From NCBI RefSeq assembly GCF_018343625.1, contig NZ_JAGYPG010000001.1:726342-790341 (forward strand): 64,000 nucleotides of DNA, given 5' to 3'. How positions within the stretch are numbered: the stretch's first letter is position 1; each line of letters begins with the position of its first letter. The position numbers were made by a program, and so were the translations under genes. Positions 59,007-64,000 of the stretch are shown piece by piece. Source of the DNA: Lederbergia citri. Its GTDB lineage: Bacteria > Bacillota > Bacilli > Bacillales > Bacillaceae_C. Under the pieces are notes generated by a model, which had not been told where the DNA came from, searched no databases, and worked only from the letters and a program-made list of their open reading frames with translations.

Positions 59007-61076
59007 CTATCTCGTAAACGCTGCCGGAACACCACCATCAACTGTAATCATGCAACCCGTTGTTTTTTCAGCTTTTGATGATGCAAAAAATGCAATCGAT
59101 TCTGCAATATCTTCTGGAAAAATATTTACCTGTAATGTAGTTCTTTTTCTATAATGTTCTTCCAGTTCATCCGGATGAATTCCATAAGAAGCTGCACGTT
59201 CTTCACGCCAACTGGAATCCCAAATAGCAGATCCTTGTAAGACCGCATCTGGTAAAACAGAATTCACTCGAATTCCATATTCCCCGCCTTCAACCGCTAT
59301 ACATCGTGCTAGATGGGTTTCAAGCGCCTTTGCTGAACTATATGCCGTCACATTTTTACCAGCATATAAAGAGTTTTTAGAGCCAACGAAAACCATATTT
59401 CCTCCAATGCCTTGCTTTTTCATCTGCTTAAAAGCTTCGCGGGCTACAAGAAAATATCCTGTTCCGAGAACATTTATATTTAAATTCCATTCGTTTAAAC
59501 TTGTCTCATCAAACGGACTGGATGTGGCAAGTCCGGCATTATTGACGATAATGTCCACTCCACCATAAGTTAAAGCTGTGCTTTCGAACGCAGTTTTTAC
59601 TAGTGTCTCACTTGTTACGTCCATTTTTATAGCATGAGCTCTTCCTTCTCCGTATTCTTCGTTAATTTCAGATGCCAATTTTTGAGCACCTTCAACATTC
59701 AAATCCGCAATAATGACATGAGCTCCTTCAGAAACTAAACAGCGAGCTGTTGCACTCCCAATACCTCCAGCACCACCTGTTATAAATGCAACTTTACGAG
59801 AAAACTCAAGCTCTGGGGGAGCGAGCGTTAGTTTATATAATTCGAGGGGCCAATATTCAACGTTGTATGATTCATTTTCACTTAAAGAAACAAAATTCCC
59901 AAGTGCCGTTGCACCTTTCATTACAGCTATCGCACGATGATAAAGTGCACCACTTACTTTTGACATGGCGAATGTTTTTCCTGTGTTAATCATACCAACT
60001 CCCGGAATAAGAATAACTCTAGGAGCAGCCTCGAACAATTGATCACTATCATTTTTGTTTCTTTTGAAATACTCTGAATACTCTCGTTTGAATTGTGTAA
60101 TACCTTCTATTATTCTAGTTTTCAATGTTTCAACATTTTCTACTTGAGGGTTCCAATCAATGTAAAGAGGTGTTCGTTTCGTATGCACTAAATGATCAGG
60201 ACAAGCTGCCCCTACCTGAGATAGTTCCTTAGCATTCCTGCTATTTACAAATTGTAGAACGTCATCAGCATCATCATGTGATAAAATCATTTTCTTTTCT
60301 GTACTAACGGCTCCTCTAATGATTGGCATCACGTTAGAAAGTATTTGTAAGCGATCATTTTCTGGTAAGGTTATGTATTGTTGTCCCCCAAAAATCGTTT
60401 GTTCGTTAATCATTCGTTGAATATAATTCTCAGCTTCGTTAATCATCGAAATTGTTTTTGCATATGACTCTTGGGATGTTTCGCCCCAAGTAACAAGTCC
60501 GTGTTTTTCCATTAATACAAGTTCAGCATTCGGATTGTTTTTTACCCCTTCGGCGATCATTTTAGAAAGTGTAAATCCAGGCCTAATGTATGGAACCCAT
60601 ACAAAGCGATCACCAAAAATTTCCTTGGCAATTTCTTTACCGTTATCTGCACAGCAAATGCTTATGATTGCATCTGGATGAGTATGGTCCACATGATTAA
60701 ATGGCAAGAACGCATGCAGCAATGTTTCGATTGATGCACGTGGATGCTTGCTGTCGATCATACAATGAGTGAGATATGCGACCATTTCTTCATCGGACAT
60801 TTCCTCACGCTCTATTAACGGTCGAATATCTTCCATTTTTAATCCAGTGAAATTTTTAGCTTTCATCGTAGCTAAATCAGAGCCACTGCCCTTCACCCAC
60901 ATAACCTCAATTTCACGTCCCCGAAAGTCGATCTCGACTGTTTTCATGGACGTATTGCCACCGCCCCAGTTACAGATAGAACGGTCTGATCCGAGTAAGT
61001 TCGAACGATAAACAAGTTCTTCAACACCTTGTAGTAACTTTGAAGAATATTCATGATTCCATAAGTTTTTAACCAT
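59007..61076 (-). CDS. rhaEW: Bifunctional rhamnulose-1-phosphate aldolase / lactaldehyde dehydrogenase RhaEW
   Basis: 689 residues, ATG at 61076 after TGGAGGGG. The N-terminal class II aldolase domain (residues about 1-400) has HVDHTHPDAI (zinc His) and LMEKHGLVTWG. It splits L-rhamnulose-1-phosphate to dihydroxyacetone phosphate and lactaldehyde. The C-terminal SDR domain (about 430-689) has the NAD loop FITGGAGGIGSA, NNAGLATSS and catalytic YSSAK. It oxidises L-lactaldehyde to lactate. The fusion is typical of Bacillus (YuxG). It is the first gene of the operon. The mutarotase RhaM, present in the B. subtilis operon, is not seen here. Confidence 0.95.
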   Translation of the reverse strand: MVKNLWNHEYSSKLLQGVEELVYRSNLLGSDRSICNWGGGNTSMKTVEIDFRGREIEVMWVKGSGSDLATMKAKNFTGLKMEDIRPLIEREEMSDEEMVAYLTHCMIDSKHPRASIETLLHAFLPFNHVDHTHPDAIISICCADNGKEIAKEIFGDRFVWVPYIRPGFTLSKMIAEGVKNNPNAELVLMEKHGLVTWGETSQESYAKTISMINEAENYIQRMINEQTIFGGQQYITLPENDRLQILSNVMPIIRGAVSTEKKMILSHDDADDVLQFVNSRNAKELSQVGAACPDHLVHTKRTPLYIDWNPQVENVETLKTRIIEGITQFKREYSEYFKRNKNDSDQLFEAAPRVILIPGVGMINTGKTFAMSKVSGALYHRAIAVMKGATALGNFVSLSENESYNVEYWPLELYKLTLAPPELEFSRKVAFITGGAGGIGSATARCLVSEGAHVIIADLNVEGAQKLASEINEEYGEGRAHAIKMDVTSETLVKTAFESTALTYGGVDIIVNNAGLATSSPFDETSLNEWNLNINVLGTGYFLVAREAFKQMKKQGIGGNMVFVGSKNSLYAGKNVTAYSSAKALETHLARCIAVEGGEYGIRVNSVLPDAVLQGSAIWDSSWREERAASYGIHPDELEEHYRKRTTLQVNIFPEDIAESIAFFASSKAEKTTGCMITVDGGVPAAFTR

Positions 61077-61094
61077 TCTGCCCCTCCATATTTT

Positions 61095-61165
61095 GGTTGT
61101 TTGTTTTAGTATACATTATATTTGTTTATTTTTGAATACGTTTATTTAACTTTTGTTTGCTTTTG
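61095..61165 (-). promoter_or_regulatory. Rhamnose operon promoter with cre-like site and AAACAAA boxes
   Basis: The -10 hexamer TATAAT is at 61120-61115 (minus strand). The -35 region falls at about 61143-61138 and overlaps TTGAATACGTTTATT (61132-61146 on the plus strand), which matches 12 of 15 positions of the CcpA cre consensus WTGAAAACGTTTTCA. Three AAACAAA-like boxes surround the promoter (near 61098, 61122 and 61158). Carbon catabolite repression plus RhaR control is the natural reading. Confidence 0.65.
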
Positions 61166-61208
61166 TAAATTTGAATTATTTGTTGTAACTCTTTTTTATA
61201 AATAGAAA

Positions 61209-61243
61209 AAAGACGGTTCATCAATTATTTGATTTCCGTCTTT
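61209..61243 (-). terminator. Terminator of desR
   Basis: AAAGACGG (61209-61216) pairs with CCGTCTTT (61236-61243). The minus strand then reads TTTTTTC. It lies 12 bases after the desR stop. Confidence 0.85.
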
Positions 61244-61254
61244 AAAAATTACAC

Positions 61255-61854
61255 CTATTTAAACCACCCTTTTTTCCTTGAGTGGGTTATCGCTTCAATT
61301 CGGTTTGTTACTTCAAGTTTATCCAAGATTTGTGAAATATAGTTCCGGACGGTGGCAGCTTTAATACTAAGTTGATCGGCGATTTCCTTTGTATTTTTTC
61401 CATCTGCCACAAGCTCGAGAACAGCTTTTTCCCTAGTGGTAAGTGGATTTTCTTCACTATATATATCGTCCATCAACTCGGGAGCATAGACTCTTTTTCC
61501 TGCCATTACACTACGTATTGTTTCAGCAAGTTCTTCACTGGAACTATCCTTTAATACGTAGCCTTTAACACCAGCTTTAATAGCACGGTGGAAGTACCCA
61601 GTCCTAGCAAAAGTAGTTAAAATAATCACTTTGCATCCTAACCCATTCAGTTCCTCTGCTGCATCTAACCCCGTTTTTTCAGGCATTTCGATATCCATGA
61701 TGCATATGTCAGGTTGATATTTGTTAACAAGTTCAACTGCTTCTTTCCCGTTAGAGGCCTTTCCCACTACCTCCATATCCTCTTCTAGATTTAGTAATGA
61801 GCCTAATGCACCCAACATCATGCGCTGGTCTTCCGCTATGACTATTCGAATCAC
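61255..61854 (-). CDS. desR: NarL/LuxR-type response regulator DesR
   Basis: 199 residues, starting at GTG 61854 after GGAGG. The receiver domain has the acidic pair IAEDQ, phospho-acceptor Asp54 in CIMDIEMPEKTG, Thr in LTTFA and Lys in LKDSSS. The C-terminal LuxR-type HTH is LTTREKAVLELVADGKNTKEIADQLSIKAATVRNYISQIL in pieces. DesR is activated by DesK at low temperature and switches on des by binding its promoter. The order des, desK, desR on one strand and the immediate neighbours support the name. It is 14 bases from desK. Confidence 0.93.
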   Translation of the reverse strand: MIRIVIAEDQRMMLGALGSLLNLEEDMEVVGKASNGKEAVELVNKYQPDICIMDIEMPEKTGLDAAEELNGLGCKVIILTTFARTGYFHRAIKAGVKGYVLKDSSSEELAETIRSVMAGKRVYAPELMDDIYSEENPLTTREKAVLELVADGKNTKEIADQLSIKAATVRNYISQILDKLEVTNRIEAITHSRKKGWFK

Positions 61855-61868
61855 TTCGGGTCCTCCTT

Positions 61869-62984
61869 TTACGTCTGCTTTATTACGCTAGGCACCGTCA
61901 TAGCTAATAAAGTTCCGTTATTACTGTTTATTTCGAGATTTCCATTAACAAATTCTAAGCGCTCTCTCATTCCAAGTAATCCGTTCCCTTTTGCATAATC
62001 TCTATCTTCTATTCCAACACCGTTATCTTCTATTTTGATACAAATATCGTTATTAGTTTGATCGATAGAAATTTTGCATAAGGTTGCTTTACTATGTTTA
62101 ACGACATTGGTCACAGCTTCCTTCATACACATACTTAATATGTTCTCCAAGAATAACGAGACATTGTTTAATTTCGTGTTACCTTCAATGATCAAATCAA
62201 TCTCAGCAGCTTTCAATATTTGCTTTACACGAACCAATTCTTCCTTAAGTCGAATTCCACGCATTTGTGAAACCATATTCCTCACTTCATTCAATGCGGT
62301 TCTTGCAGTTTGTTGGACATCCATTAACTCATTTCTCGCTTCTTCTGGATTTTTATATACTAATTTTCTTGCTAAATCACTTTTTAATCCGATAAGTGAA
62401 AGTTTTTGACCTAAAGTATCATGAAGATCTCTAGCAATTCTTTGTCTTTCTTCTTGTTTTACTAGGTCCGCAATCCTTTTATTTGCATATTCGAGCTGTT
62501 GCTCAAGCTTTTCCTGTTTTTTTCGGTTAAATAAATTAAACGGAAGAAGGATGACACTTATCCATATGATGATGATAAACGGAAGTTGTTTTATAAATAA
62601 TTCATTTTTTAAAACGAAACCATAATTAATAGAGAAAGTCGTACAAACTAAATGAATGATATATAAGGTCAAAAACGCAATTCGATTTTTTATATTCCCA
62701 TTATAATAAGCAATATAAAATGCAAAATAAACAAATTGGAATATGATTGTCATCGTAATGGAAATCGCAATTAAAATACTAGTCCAAAGATACACCGGCC
62801 ATCTCTTTGATATAAAAGCAAGTCTATAGATGATGAAAAAGACAATCGTTAATACAATTCCAACTATAATTTCAATCGTTGAAGAAGATTGAAAAATAAA
62901 ATAGAATGGCAATATTGTAAAAATACTCCATATATAAGGATTAATCCCAGAACTTTTTAGAAATGATAAAGGCTTCTTTTTCAT
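61869..62984 (-). CDS. desK: Cold sensor histidine kinase DesK
   Basis: 371 residues from ATG 62984, after TTGAGG. Five membrane segments fill residues about 18-150, the thermosensing part that measures membrane thickness and fluidity. A coiled linker (KKQEKLEQQLEYANKRI) leads to a HisKA_3 dimerisation helix with phospho-acceptor His188 in RIARDLHDTLGQ, the same position as in B. subtilis DesK. The HATPase domain has NVVKHSK, IKIEDNGVGI and GNGLLGMRERL. It both phosphorylates and dephosphorylates DesR depending on temperature. Adjacent to des and desR. Confidence 0.94.
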   Translation of the reverse strand: MKKKPLSFLKSSGINPYIWSIFTILPFYFIFQSSSTIEIIVGIVLTIVFFIIYRLAFISKRWPVYLWTSILIAISITMTIIFQFVYFAFYIAYYNGNIKNRIAFLTLYIIHLVCTTFSINYGFVLKNELFIKQLPFIIIIWISVILLPFNLFNRKKQEKLEQQLEYANKRIADLVKQEERQRIARDLHDTLGQKLSLIGLKSDLARKLVYKNPEEARNELMDVQQTARTALNEVRNMVSQMRGIRLKEELVRVKQILKAAEIDLIIEGNTKLNNVSLFLENILSMCMKEAVTNVVKHSKATLCKISIDQTNNDICIKIEDNGVGIEDRDYAKGNGLLGMRERLEFVNGNLEINSNNGTLLAMTVPSVIKQT

Positions 62985-63005
62985 ATATAAATACCTCAAC
63001 TAATA

Positions 63006-63050
63006 TTAAAAATGTAGCTCCTTTGTTATCATAACACAAAAGAGCTACAT
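63006..63050 (-). terminator. Terminator of des
   Basis: ATGTAGCTC (63012-63020) pairs with GAGCTACAT (63042-63050) with an inner TTTGTT/AACACAAA extension. On the minus strand it is followed by TTTTTA. It separates des from desK-desR, although read-through is possible. Confidence 0.85.
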
Positions 63051-63054
63051 CACT

Positions 63055-64000
63055 TTATTTGACTTGAGCAGGAATGCTCGTACTTCTCTTTTTCTTTTCG
63101 GTAAGAATTTTTACTTCTTTAAAGCCAACAAATCTTTTCCCTTGTTCATCCCAAAGGCGGAATTTTAGGGAACGAAGGCTTGTTTTTATCGTTATGGTTT
63201 GAACTTCTTGTAGTCGCTCATGTTTATTATGAACTTCCTCAAGGTAATAATTCGGAACCCTTGGGCTTAAATGATGAACATGATGAAAACCAATATTCCC
63301 GGTAAGCCATTGAAGGACTTTAGGTAACTTATAATACGAACTACCATCTAATGCGGCTTTTACATAGTCCCATTCTTCTTGATTTTCAAAATAAGAATCT
63401 TCAAATTGATGTTGTACGTAAAAAAGCCAAATGCCTAATGAACCTGATATGAAGAAAATCGGTCCTTGAATTAACAGAAATGCTTGCCATCCAATCGCCC
63501 AACATAATAATCCAGCAATGGCGACGATGGAAATATTCGTAATGTAAGTATTTCGACGCTCTCTAGGTCTAGCATTTTTTATATTAAATCGGTAAGCAAT
63601 AAGGAAGATATAGATTGGTCCTAGCACAAACATGACAAACGGATTCCGATATAATCGATAGGCTAGTTTTTTCATTGGTGATGCTTCCATATATTCATCG
63701 ATTGTAAGAACCCAAACGTCACCTGTACCTCTTTTATTCAAGTTGCTACTAGTAGCATGGTGAATGGAGTGGCTATGTTTCCATTGCTCATAAGGACAAA
63801 GAGTAAGTATACCTGTTATAGTTCCAAGAATATTGTTCGCATGACGGTTTTTAAAAAAGGATCCGTGACAACAATCGTGGAAAATGATGAAAATTCGTAC
63901 GAGAAACCCAGCTGCAACAATACAGATTCCAAACGTTAACAAATAGGAAATAGAAAGAGCAAAATAAGCAAGAACCCATAGTAAAAAAAAGGGAACAAGT
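63055..64000 (-). CDS. des: Acyl-lipid desaturase Des, 3' part (cut by window edge)
   Basis: At least 315 residues; the frame stays open to 64000, so the N-terminus is outside the window. The internal TTG at 63942 is not a start. It is a membrane fatty acid desaturase (Δ5 in B. subtilis) that introduces double bases into acyl chains of existing phospholipids at low temperature. Three His boxes are visible: HDCCH, HSHSIHH and, near the C-terminus, HHVHH, which bind the di-iron centre. Four membrane segments lie between. It is followed by a terminator and then desK-desR, which control it. Confidence 0.93.
   Translation of the reverse strand, partial: LVPFFLLWVLAYFALSISYLLTFGICIVAAGFLVRIFIIFHDCCHGSFFKNRHANNILGTITGILTLCPYEQWKHSHSIHHATSSNLNKRGTGDVWVLTIDEYMEASPMKKLAYRLYRNPFVMFVLGPIYIFLIAYRFNIKNARPRERRNTYITNISIVAIAGLLCWAIGWQAFLLIQGPIFFISGSLGIWLFYVQHQFEDSYFENQEEWDYVKAALDGSSYYKLPKVLQWLTGNIGFHHVHHLSPRVPNYYLEEVHNKHERLQEVQTITIKTSLRSLKFRLWDEQGKRFVGFKEVKILTEKKKRSTSIPAQVK

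Overview
The window is a low-GC (roughly 35-37% by eye) chromosomal segment of an aerobic, endospore-forming Bacillaceae bacterium. The evidence is strong GGAGG-type ribosome binding sites, frequent TTG/GTG starts, three T-box leaders, a SleB/CwlJ-type spore cortex hydrolase, a SpoIIM-family protein, the cold-sensing Des/DesK/DesR system and a rhamnose operon with the fused RhaEW enzyme known from Bacillus. I cannot name the genus from sequence alone. No rRNA, tRNA, CRISPR array or intact insertion sequence was seen.

Layout. 1-5 kb: start of an ECF sigma factor gene, a secreted SleB/CwlJ-like hydrolase, an APH-fold kinase, a VOC protein, a frameshifted membrane protein gene, a zinc-ribbon fragment and a SET-domain protein. 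5-16 kb is an accessory, decaying zone. It holds a T-box-controlled trpS, a GC-rich S51 peptidase gene that looks foreign, three tiny genes in a row, DinB proteins, methyltransferases, a broken reductase gene and a broken cupin gene, all sprinkled with at least six copies of a hairpin-forming repeat of about 80 bp, one of which is split by a 50-bp perfect palindrome. 16-18 kb: an FMN-dependent 2-hydroxy acid oxidase and a small membrane protein. 18-27 kb: a sugar-nucleotide and glycosyltransferase cluster. It has a UDP-sugar dehydrogenase, Gfo/Idh oxidase, DegT aminotransferase and hexapeptide acyltransferase, which together match the enzyme set for a UDP-2,3-diamino-uronic acid, plus an epimerase, two paralogous GT4 enzymes and a DUF4855 protein. 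27-43 kb: mostly housekeeping genes (T-box metG, a UbiB-type kinase, HAD and GNAT proteins, an ECF-promoter-driven secreted protein, mntH with a MntR-like operator, L,D-transpeptidase, rlmN, an amidase operon). 42-49 kb: a MoxR/DUF58/DUF4350/DUF4129 operon facing RDD and SpoIIM-family membrane proteins. 49-55 kb: MsrAB, a TIM-barrel-like protein, a gene remnant, a solo murB and T-box argS. 55-61 kb: the rhamnose operon rhaEW-rhaB-rhaA-rhaR. 61-64 kb: desR, desK and the 3' part of des.

How parts work together. The rhamnose genes form a complete isomerase, kinase and aldolase/dehydrogenase route with a DeoR-family regulator; a cre-like site overlaps the promoter and AAACAAA-type repeats precede rhaEW and rhaR. 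DesK and DesR sit directly downstream of the desaturase they control in Bacillus. The three aminoacyl-tRNA synthetases (trpS, metG, argS) are unlinked, each has its own T-box, and from memory each looks like the streptococcal/second-copy type rather than the B. subtilis housekeeping type. That is the most coherent unusual theme in the window besides the 18-27 kb glycan locus.

Limits. Family calls rest on motifs and remembered family features; no search was run. Several broken genes differ from an open frame by one base in a short A/T run, so sequencing error cannot be excluded for those.
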